A program made the translations under genes and the position numbers. Of a DNA stretch of 5,595 nucleotides, positions 1-5,595 are shown piece by piece (the first letter of the stretch is position 1; every line of letters starts with the position of its first letter). Source of the DNA: Bacteroidota bacterium (GTDB taxonomy: Bacteria; Bacteroidota; Bacteroidia; Sphingobacteriales; Sphingobacteriaceae); assembly GCA_025355225.1 (NCBI GenBank), contig JANYAB010000708.1, positions 1-5,595 on the forward strand. The letters are read 5' to 3'. The notes beneath the pieces were generated by a model. The model was not told the origin of the DNA. It did not search any database and worked only from the letters and a program-made list of their open reading frames with translations.

Positions 1-1
1 C

Positions 2-499
2 TTACGCTTGTTGAAGGATCTCCAGCAAAAATCGCGCATGTATGTCGCAAAAACTGCGTACAACCCATCACCATTAAAAATGGAAAAACGCTTGAGTGGC
101 GACCTGGATAAAATTATCCAACCGGTAAATCAACAGGATATAAAAATGGATAACGGACAATATGAGGTGCTTAAAAATTCTGTTACCGTACTAGAGCAGT
201 TAAAGGAAGGGGCTGCATTAAGTGATGTCGATAGGCATACTCTGCTATTGGCCAATCAACAACTAAGCGAGAAGGCAGCCGCACAGCCCGAGATCTACCT
301 CCCTGCGGTTAGCGCGCTGCGCCGCATTTTATCCTCGGCAAAAATAAAAAACGATGATGTTGCGGCCGTTGAAAAAAGCATACAAAGAATCGTCCCATTC
401 CGTGAGCAGCTTCCCAATACTTCGCAGAATTCTGTTGATATGGGCCTTTCAAAAGAATATTACAATAAGCTTAACCATTTAACAGGCAGCCTCAAATGA
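2..499 (+). CDS. C-terminal part of an unrecognised hydrophilic protein (5' end outside window)
   Basis: The reading frame is open from the left edge and ends with TGA at 497-499, giving 165 visible residues. No convincing start lies inside: a TTG at 8 and an ATG at 38 are in frame, but neither has a ribosome binding site, so this is probably the tail of a longer protein. The visible part is hydrophilic, rich in Lys, Gln and Asn, and predicted mainly helical. It has no membrane segment, no cysteine and no catalytic motif I recognise. It ends with a short segment (MGLSKEYYNKLNHLTGSLK) after a Ser/Asn/Gln-rich linker. Its stop overlaps the next start by four bases (ATGA), so the two are almost certainly co-transcribed and probably translationally coupled. 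By position it could be one of the large membrane or coiled proteins that accompany MoxR/DUF58/BatA-type clusters, but that is a guess from context. Function unknown. Confidence 0.8.
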   Translation, partial: LRLLKDLQQKSRMYVAKTAYNPSPLKMEKRLSGDLDKIIQPVNQQDIKMDNGQYEVLKNSVTVLEQLKEGAALSDVDRHTLLLANQQLSEKAAAQPEIYLPAVSALRRILSSAKIKNDDVAAVEKSIQRIVPFREQLPNTSQNSVDMGLSKEYYNKLNHLTGSLK

Positions 500-2283
500 G
501 TTGGAATATTCTTGTTTTGATCATTTGTTGCTTAATCGCTGTTTTTGCGGTCTGGAAAGAATATAACCGACTCGTTAGGGCACGTTTAGTTTTGCGGACA
601 ATAGCTTCTTTATTGGCTGTTGCTGCACTGGCCTGCATTGCCATACCCATAAACCATTCTAAGGTTATTAATGCCGGAGATGACCATAGTGCTATCCTGC
701 TCACGGCGGGATTTGTTCCGGATGGCTTAAAAAAATACGAAAACATCAAACTGCTTACTGCCGATGTAGCAATTAAAAAACAATATCCCAGAGCCCGGCT
801 GATCCGTTTGGAGGAGTTGAAGAATGACAGTCCCGCTATCACTAAACTCCATGTTTTTGGTTATGGCTTAAATGAAAATGAGTTATCATTATTAGATCAT
901 TTGCCGATTGTTTTTCATCTGTCTACACCCCCGGCAGGTATTTGCGCCATCTATTGGAATCAGCAACTACGGACAGGTAACACTTTAAACGTTCAGGGTA
1001 AATACAACAACAGTAGTTCCCGGCTTGTTAAATTGACGCTTAAAGGCTTAGGAACTCAACTCGATTCGTTAACCATTCCGGCTATTACGAATAGGGATTT
1101 TGAATTAACCACGACACCAAAAAACGAAGGCCGTGCAATCTATCAGTTGCTGGCGACAGCAGGCTCAGATACACTTGCCAATGAAAACCTTCCAATCGAA
1201 GTTGACCCTGTAAACCCGGTTAAGATTTTGATCTTGTCAGCTTCCCCTGATTTTGAGACCAGGTTTCTGAAGAACTGGCTTTCGGCCAATGGCTTTTCGG
1301 TTGCCGTACGGTCGGCTATTAGTAAGGATAAATACAGCATCGAATACGTCAATACGCAGCCTTTAAAGATTGACCATTTGAACAGCGACCTGCTGGATAA
1401 ATTCGATCTGATTATAGGTGACCTATCCGTACTTAAATCGGTAACCAGTGCTGAAAACTCCGTATTGAGACAACAAGTAACGCAAAAAGGGCTGGGTATC
1501 ATTATACGTGCAGACAGTTCATCGAAAGCCATATCCTGGTTGCAAAATGGTTTCCCGGTCGAAAAATTAGCGGTGAAGGACCCAATACCTGTTTCTTTAA
1601 GCATCAAAGGCAAAAAAAGCAAGTCAGCATTGCTAAAGGCCGATCCCGCATTTATCAGGTTTCAACCTCGTACTCAACCCTTAGTTAATGATGAAAAAAA
1701 CCGGATATTAGTAAATAGCTCGTTGGCGGGATCAGGCCGGCTAATATTTACAACGATAACTAATACTTTCAACTGGACGCTTGCCGGGAACAAGGATGAC
1801 TATGCTGCGTTTTGGTCGCTGCTCATCAGCAAATCAGCCCGAAAAACATCCGTTACTGAAGAATGGTCGGTTATTTCGTCCTTGCCCACCGTTAATGAAC
1901 CCACCCCTTTGCGATTAGAAACTTCGTCGGCCCCCGGGCAAATTCATTCAACCGGATCGGTTATTTACCCTGCTCAAAATCCTTTCATCCCATTTGAATG
2001 GACAAGCACTTATTGGCCCTCGACAACAGGATGGCATTCAATAGATCAAAAAATGGGTCATTCCAAATGGTGGTATGTTTACCGTTCGGATGGATGGCAA
2101 CCCCTTAAGGCATCAAAAAAGATAGCAGCTACCCGCCAATATGAGTTAGTTAATCATAACTTTAGTGATGTAACAAAAGCGATACATCAAAAAGTACAAA
2201 TTGAAGCGCCGAAAATCTATTTTTATCTTCTGCTACTGATGGCATGTACATTTTTGTGGGTGGAGAGTAAATTGGTAAGTTGA
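496..2283 (+). CDS. Membrane-anchored protein with degenerate glutamine-amidotransferase-like domain (BatA-neighbourhood type)
   Basis: This 595-residue protein starts at the ATG overlapping the upstream stop. Hydrophobic helices lie at about residues 3-20 and 34-51, joined by a basic loop (KEYNRLVRARLVLR), and a third at about 574-590. The positive-inside rule puts the loop and C-terminus in the cytoplasm and residues 52-573 in the periplasm. Residues about 160-238 look like an Ig-like beta sandwich. Residues 242-345 look like a Rossmann/class I glutamine-amidotransferase-like fold: VKILILSASPDFETRFLKNW at 242-261, FDLIIGD at 303-309, KGLGIIIRAD at 331-340. That stretch has no cysteine, so amidotransferase catalysis is unlikely. 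A Trp-rich beta region follows (W502, W507, W513, W525, W526, W534). Such architecture is known from large membrane proteins near MoxR, DUF58 and BatA genes, where it often accompanies von Willebrand A domains; no MIDAS motif is visible here. The family assignment is pattern recognition and the role is unknown. A scaffold or sensor function is inference. Confidence 0.85.
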   Translation: MSWNILVLIICCLIAVFAVWKEYNRLVRARLVLRTIASLLAVAALACIAIPINHSKVINAGDDHSAILLTAGFVPDGLKKYENIKLLTADVAIKKQYPRARLIRLEELKNDSPAITKLHVFGYGLNENELSLLDHLPIVFHLSTPPAGICAIYWNQQLRTGNTLNVQGKYNNSSSRLVKLTLKGLGTQLDSLTIPAITNRDFELTTTPKNEGRAIYQLLATAGSDTLANENLPIEVDPVNPVKILILSASPDFETRFLKNWLSANGFSVAVRSAISKDKYSIEYVNTQPLKIDHLNSDLLDKFDLIIGDLSVLKSVTSAENSVLRQQVTQKGLGIIIRADSSSKAISWLQNGFPVEKLAVKDPIPVSLSIKGKKSKSALLKADPAFIRFQPRTQPLVNDEKNRILVNSSLAGSGRLIFTTITNTFNWTLAGNKDDYAAFWSLLISKSARKTSVTEEWSVISSLPTVNEPTPLRLETSSAPGQIHSTGSVIYPAQNPFIPFEWTSTYWPSTTGWHSIDQKMGHSKWWYVYRSDGWQPLKASKKIAATRQYELVNHNFSDVTKAIHQKVQIEAPKIYFYLLLLMACTFLWVESKLVS

Positions 2284-2361
2284 AAATTTAATATTTAAAA
2301 GTCTTCTCTTTTTTGAGACGGCTTAAATAAGGCATAAACATATCATAAGGAGAAATCAACT
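2284..2361 (+). promoter_or_regulatory. Intergenic leader of tldD with an imperfect hairpin
   Basis: This AT-rich gap is the only sizeable one within the plus-strand gene run. It can form an imperfect hairpin: TCTC (2305-2308) pairs with GAGA (2315-2318) around a loop of six T; after one mismatch AAGTC (2299-2303) pairs with GGCTT (2320-2324) with one G-T wobble. No T-tract follows, so it is not a standard terminator. I see no good match to the Bacteroidota -7 element TAnnTTTG, so a separate tldD promoter is not demonstrated. The stretch may be a simple operon spacer or an attenuating leader. Confidence 0.25.
2347..2353 (+). promoter_or_regulatory. Ribosome binding site fixing the TTG start of tldD
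   Basis: AAGGAGA is a strong Shine-Dalgarno match. The AGGAG core at 2348-2352 sits nine bases before the TTG at 2362. An in-frame TAA at 2335-2337 and the lack of any ATG or GTG between it and 2362 leave TTG as the only reasonable start. The next in-frame ATG (2413, residue 18) would cut the twin-arginine motif and half of the signal core. Confidence 0.75.
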
Positions 2362-3999
2362 TTGAGACGAAGAGACTTTATTTATTTGTCGGGAATAGGA
2401 GCCGGAGCATTAATGCTGCCTAACCTGGGAGCATTTGGCAATCCAATTAATCCATTGCAGGCACTGGATGGCATCGACGTGCGCGTAAAAAAGGAATTGG
2501 CGGATGCAGCCCTGACCGTTGCAAAAGCAAAAGGTGCAAGCTATGCGGATATCCGCATAGGACGCTATTTGAACCAGTTTATCATCACGCGGGAAAACAG
2601 AGTGCTTAATGTCGCCAATACTGAGTCCTTTGGTGTAGGCATCCGGGTGATCGTGAATGGATGCTGGGGTTTTGCAGCAAGTAACGTGGTTACTAAAGAG
2701 GGTATCGCCAAAACTGCCGAAAGAGCAGTAGCGGTTGCCAAAGCAAATGCCAAAATTGGCGGTGAGCCCGTGCAACTGGCGCCGCAAAAAGGATATGGCG
2801 AAGTAAGCTGGAAAACACCGTTGGAAAAAAACGCGTTCGAGATTCCCATTAAAGAAAAAGTTGACCTGCTTTTGAGTACTAATGCCGTAGCCATGCAAGG
2901 AGGGGCCAACTTTGTCAACTCCAACTTATTAATGGTAAACGAGCAGAAATATTTTGCTTCTACAGATGGTTCCTACATAGACCAGGATGTGCACCGCATT
3001 TATCCTGCCTTTAATGTGACCAAGGTTGATTCTGCCAAAGGCAGTTTTGAGACGCGACGTTCTATAAGTTCACCCGTTGGGATGGGTTACGAATATCTTA
3101 GTCCGCTCGATAGTGAAAAGGTGACAGGCGTTACTACACGCTATAAAAAGAGGTATGATATTTTAGAGGATATTAAAGCTGCTACTCAACAGGTGCAGGA
3201 AAAGATAAGTGCAAAATCTGTTGATCCGGGCAAGTACGATATGGTGCTCGATCCAAGTCATCTTTGGCTCACCATACATGAGTCAGTTGGCCACCCTACC
3301 GAACTGGATCGTGTTTTAGGCTATGAAGCTAATTTTGCCGGGACTAGTTTCCTGACATTGGATAAATGGAAAGCCGGTAACTTTAATTTTGGCAGCAAAC
3401 AGGTAAATATTGTGGCTGATAAAACCCAGGTAGGCTCATTGGGAGCGGTAGGGTATGATGATGAGGGCGTAAAATGTAAAAAATGGGACCTGATAAAAGA
3501 GGGCATCCTGGTAAATTATCAGGCCATCCGCGACCAGGCGCATATCATTGGATTGAAGGAATCACAGGGCTGCTGTTACTCACAAAGCTGGCAGGATGTA
3601 CAATTTCAGCGTATGCCTAATGTTTCACTCCAACCCGGGAAATCGTCTTTAAGCGTGGATGACATGATAAAAAATGTGGAGAAAGGCATTTATATCATCG
3701 GCGACGGCTCTTTCTCGATCGACCAGCAACGGTATAACTTCCAGTTTGGCGGGCAGCTTTTCTACGAAATAAAGGACGGAAAAATTGCCGGCATGCTAAA
3801 TGACGTAGCCTATCAGGCCAATACACAGGAGTTTTGGAACTCGTGTGCGCAGGTTTGCGACGACAGGGATTACCGGCTGGGGGGTGCTTTTAATGATGGT
3901 AAGGGGCAGCCGAGCCAGTCGAGCGCGGTATCACATGGCGCTTCAACCGCTTTGTTTAAGGGAGTAAATGTTATTAACACAAAAAGAAAGATCGGATAA
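2362..3999 (+). CDS. tldD: TldD-type zinc metallopeptidase with twin-arginine signal (TldD/PmbA family)
   Basis: This 545-residue protein is the catalytic subunit type of the TldD/TldE protease, which in E. coli trims peptides such as microcin B17 precursor and degrades CcdA. Residues 1-26 form a twin-arginine signal: R2-R3-R4-D-F6, a hydrophobic stretch at 6-25 and a possible AFG cleavage site before N27. Export across the inner membrane by Tat is therefore expected, unlike E. coli TldD, which is cytoplasmic and shorter. The HExxxH metal motif is H306-E307-S-V-G-H311. C499, in the segment aligning with the conserved Cys before the GQP motif (GKGQP, 513-517), is the likely third zinc ligand. 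Other family marks are YDDEGV at 365-370 and RMPNVSLQPG after the C404-C405 pair. The start is TTG, supported by AAGGAGA. The stop is two bases before the tldE start, so the pair is one translational unit. The native substrate is unknown. Confidence 0.95.
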   Translation: MRRRDFIYLSGIGAGALMLPNLGAFGNPINPLQALDGIDVRVKKELADAALTVAKAKGASYADIRIGRYLNQFIITRENRVLNVANTESFGVGIRVIVNGCWGFAASNVVTKEGIAKTAERAVAVAKANAKIGGEPVQLAPQKGYGEVSWKTPLEKNAFEIPIKEKVDLLLSTNAVAMQGGANFVNSNLLMVNEQKYFASTDGSYIDQDVHRIYPAFNVTKVDSAKGSFETRRSISSPVGMGYEYLSPLDSEKVTGVTTRYKKRYDILEDIKAATQQVQEKISAKSVDPGKYDMVLDPSHLWLTIHESVGHPTELDRVLGYEANFAGTSFLTLDKWKAGNFNFGSKQVNIVADKTQVGSLGAVGYDDEGVKCKKWDLIKEGILVNYQAIRDQAHIIGLKESQGCCYSQSWQDVQFQRMPNVSLQPGKSSLSVDDMIKNVEKGIYIIGDGSFSIDQQRYNFQFGGQLFYEIKDGKIAGMLNDVAYQANTQEFWNSCAQVCDDRDYRLGGAFNDGKGQPSQSSAVSHGASTALFKGVNVINTKRKIG

Positions 4000-4001
4000 T
4001 T

Positions 4002-5333
4002 ATGCCTATTTTAAATAAAGAAGAAGCACAGGCTTTATTAAAGAAAGTGCTAAGTTATTCAAAAGCCGGGGAATGCGAAGTAAGTGTAAATGGCAGCGAG
4101 GGCGGTAACATCCGTTATGCTTTAAATGCTGTTTCAACCGCCGGTGATATTAGTACCCTTGATCTTGTGGTAACCTCAGTTTATGGTAAAAAGGCAGGTA
4201 CAGCCACCATTAATGAATTTGATGATGCCGCTCTGGAACGTGTGGTACGCCGCTCGGAAGAACTGGCCCAGTTAGCACCACCCAACCAGGAGTATATGCC
4301 CATGCTTGGGCCGCAAAGCTTTGCAGACTCCATAACTTATAATGCCAATACCGCGGCTATGACACCGGACAGCCGCGCTGAAATGGTAGCAAAAAGCCTG
4401 TCGGTCACTAAGGCGGCAAAACTAACTGCAGCAGGTTTTCTTGAAAATTCAACCGGGTTTAATGCTGTAATGAATTCTAAAGGCCTGTTTGCATACAATA
4501 AAGGCACAGATGTTACCTTTTCGGTTACTACCCGCAACGAGGCGGGCACCGCTTCCGGATATGCGGCCCGCGGGTTTACCGATGTAAGCAAGCTGGATAC
4601 TTTGACGGCCACAAAAATTGCTGCCGGTAAGGCGACTGGCTCAGTAGGTGCAAAAGCTATTGAACCCGGTAAATACACCGTTATACTGGAACCTGTGGCA
4701 GCCACTTATATGCTCGAGAACATGTTCCGTTTTGATGCCCGCACTGCCGAAGAAGGCCGCAGCTTTCTAAGTAAAAAAGGCGGTGGCACCCGTTTGGGCG
4801 AACAGCTAATGGACGAAAAAGTAACCATTTACTCCGATCCTTTTAACCCGGAACTGCCTTCCGCAACCTGGGGCGGAGATGGCCTGCCACGCGAAAAAAC
4901 TGTTTGGATAGATAAAGGGGTTGTTAAAAACCTATCCTATTCGAGATACTGGGCCGACAAGAAAGGTGTAAAACCATTGCCGGGGCCGGCAAATATTATT
5001 ATGGAGGGCGGCACTACCACCATTGAGGAAATGATAAAAAGCACTGAACGGGGCATACTGGTTTCGCGCCTCTGGTATATCCGCATGGTGGATCCGCAGA
5101 CCTTGTTACTCACCGGCTTAACCCGGGATGGACTTTTTTATATCGAGAACGGCCAGATCAAATTCCCGATCAAAAATTTCCGCTTTAACGAGAGCCCGGT
5201 AATTATGCTGAACAACGTAGAAGCTTTGGGCAAACCCGAAAGGAGCATCAGCGTAGAAAGTTACCGCAGCTACCTTATCCCGCCGATGAAGATCAAGGAG
5301 TTTACATTCAGTTCATTGTCAGACGCAGTGTAG
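4002..5333 (+). CDS. pmbA: TldE/PmbA-type non-catalytic partner of TldD
   Basis: This 443-residue protein belongs to the same family as the upstream gene but is of the PmbA (TldE) type, close to the usual length of about 450. It shares with TldD the lead-in PGKYxxxLxP before the metal site. Residue-by-residue alignment from that point puts E239, N240 and F244 where TldD has H306, E307 and H311, so the zinc site is lost. Its only cysteine is near residue 25, so the third ligand is also missing. Conserved PmbA-like segments include GTRLGEQL (262-269), GGDGLPRE (291-298) and EEMIKSTERGIL, which aligns with TldD DDMIKNVEKGIY. In E. coli TldE lines the active cleft of the TldD/TldE heterodimer. 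No signal peptide or membrane segment is present: the N-terminus (MPILNKEEAQALLKK) is a polar helix. The ATG lies two bases after the tldD stop with only weak Shine-Dalgarno sequence, consistent with coupling. Confidence 0.93.
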   Translation: MPILNKEEAQALLKKVLSYSKAGECEVSVNGSEGGNIRYALNAVSTAGDISTLDLVVTSVYGKKAGTATINEFDDAALERVVRRSEELAQLAPPNQEYMPMLGPQSFADSITYNANTAAMTPDSRAEMVAKSLSVTKAAKLTAAGFLENSTGFNAVMNSKGLFAYNKGTDVTFSVTTRNEAGTASGYAARGFTDVSKLDTLTATKIAAGKATGSVGAKAIEPGKYTVILEPVAATYMLENMFRFDARTAEEGRSFLSKKGGGTRLGEQLMDEKVTIYSDPFNPELPSATWGGDGLPREKTVWIDKGVVKNLSYSRYWADKKGVKPLPGPANIIMEGGTTTIEEMIKSTERGILVSRLWYIRMVDPQTLLLTGLTRDGLFYIENGQIKFPIKNFRFNESPVIMLNNVEALGKPERSISVESYRSYLIPPMKIKEFTFSSLSDAV

Positions 5334-5340
5334 TTTTTTT
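5314..5340 (+). terminator. Candidate intrinsic terminator overlapping the end of tldE
   Basis: CATTGT (5314-5319) can pair with GCAGTG (5325-5330) around the loop CAGAC, with two G-T wobbles. The stop codon TAG follows, then seven T residues (5334-5340). The T-run and position at the end of the gene run fit an intrinsic terminator, but the stem is short and weak, so this is tentative. Confidence 0.4.
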
Positions 5341-5475
5341 GGAATGTTGTAAGGTTTAAAAGTTGAAATAGTAACAGTTACAATCTTGATTCGACTGAAT
5401 GAGATATTTGAATTTCGCACGACGAAACGGTTAAATTTTTAATACCGGCGAATAACGCTTTAAAACATTAATCTA

Positions 5476-5595
5476 TCATCTGAGAATGGTTACAGAACCT
5501 GCCAATTCCTGCGCGCCATTTTGGGGGTTGATGATATAATAGTAGGTACCCGTAGGAAGTTGGGTTCCATTAGACGTTCCATCCCAAGGCCTTGG
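5476..5595 (-). CDS. C-terminal end of a gliding-motility / type IX secretion (CHU_C-type) surface protein, partial
   Basis: Read on the minus strand from the right edge, 40 codons are visible: 39 residues and TGA at 5478-5476. The segment starts PRPWDGTSNGTQLPTGTYYY and ends GSVTILR. This is the hallmark ending of the gliding motility-associated C-terminal domain (CHU_C, type B sorting domain), where WDG, a PxGTYYYxI stretch and a final GxVTILR or GxITLIR close the beta sandwich. In Bacteroidota this domain directs large extracellular adhesins or enzymes through the type IX secretion system. The rest of the protein lies outside the window, so its passenger function is unknown. It converges with tldE, with 142 bases between the stops, and shows no sign of functional linkage to it. 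Confidence 0.88.
   Translation of the reverse strand, partial: PRPWDGTSNGTQLPTGTYYYIINPQNGAQELAGSVTILR

Noticed and set aside
492..842. Minus-strand open frame of about 116 codons opposite the start of the membrane protein
   Set aside because: It lies wholly within a well-supported plus-strand gene, has no ribosome binding site or recognisable product, and its hydrophobicity mirrors the opposite-strand membrane segments.
1143..1622. Minus-strand open frame opposite the amidotransferase-like domain
   Set aside because: Antisense shadow of the membrane protein gene, with no family resemblance.
2312..2369. Nine-base direct repeat TTTGAGACG at 2312-2320 and 2361-2369, making a mini-frame TTG-AGA-CGG-CTT-AAA-TAA that mimics the tldD start
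   Set aside because: The upstream copy has no Shine-Dalgarno, the repeat is short, and the same string also occurs inside tldD near 3047, so chance is the simplest explanation.
2410..2924. Two overlapping minus-strand open frames inside tldD
   Set aside because: They overlap each other and a confidently identified gene; the translations are Cys/Phe/His-rich with no domain pattern, typical of antisense shadows.
4337..4705. Minus-strand open frame inside tldE
   Set aside because: Low-complexity Ala/Val/Ser translation complementary to Ala/Thr-rich TldE codons; no support as a gene.
5371..5381. Palindrome GTAACAGTTAC in the convergent intergenic region
   Set aside because: A single short palindrome with no promoter nearby and genes converging on it; nothing supports an operator.
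5413..5440. Hairpin TTTCG-CACGA-CGAAA followed after several bases by five T residues
   Set aside because: The stem is only five pairs and the T-run begins nine bases after it, so it is too weak for an intrinsic terminator; the hairpin at the tldE stop is a better candidate.

Overview
The window looks like a chromosomal segment of a Bacteroidota bacterium, most likely a Sphingobacteriales member such as Mucilaginibacter or Pedobacter. The main evidence is the gene tail at the right edge, which reads as a type IX secretion / gliding-motility C-terminal domain (CHU_C type) found essentially only in this phylum. Mostly weak Shine-Dalgarno sequences and the style of the membrane protein family agree. 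The genus is inference; the phylum is well supported.

Layout. Four plus-strand genes run head to tail. First is the C-terminal part of an unrecognised hydrophilic protein (up to 499). It overlaps by ATGA with a 595-residue membrane protein (496-2283) that has two N-terminal helices, a large predicted periplasmic part with a degenerate glutamine-amidotransferase-like Rossmann domain, and a C-terminal helix. After a 78-base gap comes a TldD-type metallopeptidase (2362-3999) with a TTG start, a good ribosome binding site and a clear twin-arginine signal. Two bases later begins its TldE/PmbA paralogue (4002-5333), which has no metal site and no signal peptide. A weak hairpin plus seven T residues at the tldE stop is a plausible terminator. 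A convergent minus-strand gene enters from the right edge and ends at 5476.

How they may work together. TldD and TldE form a heterodimeric zinc protease in E. coli, where it processes peptides in the cytoplasm. Here the catalytic subunit carries a Tat signal and the partner does not, which suggests either co-export of a folded pair or separation of the two subunits. The neighbouring membrane protein is predicted to place its bulk in the periplasm, the compartment where TldD would arrive. Together they suggest an envelope-located TldD/E proteolytic system with a membrane partner. This is the most interesting reading of the window and it is inference. The rest of the region is ordinary; no RNA genes, mobile elements, CRISPR arrays or long repeats were seen.
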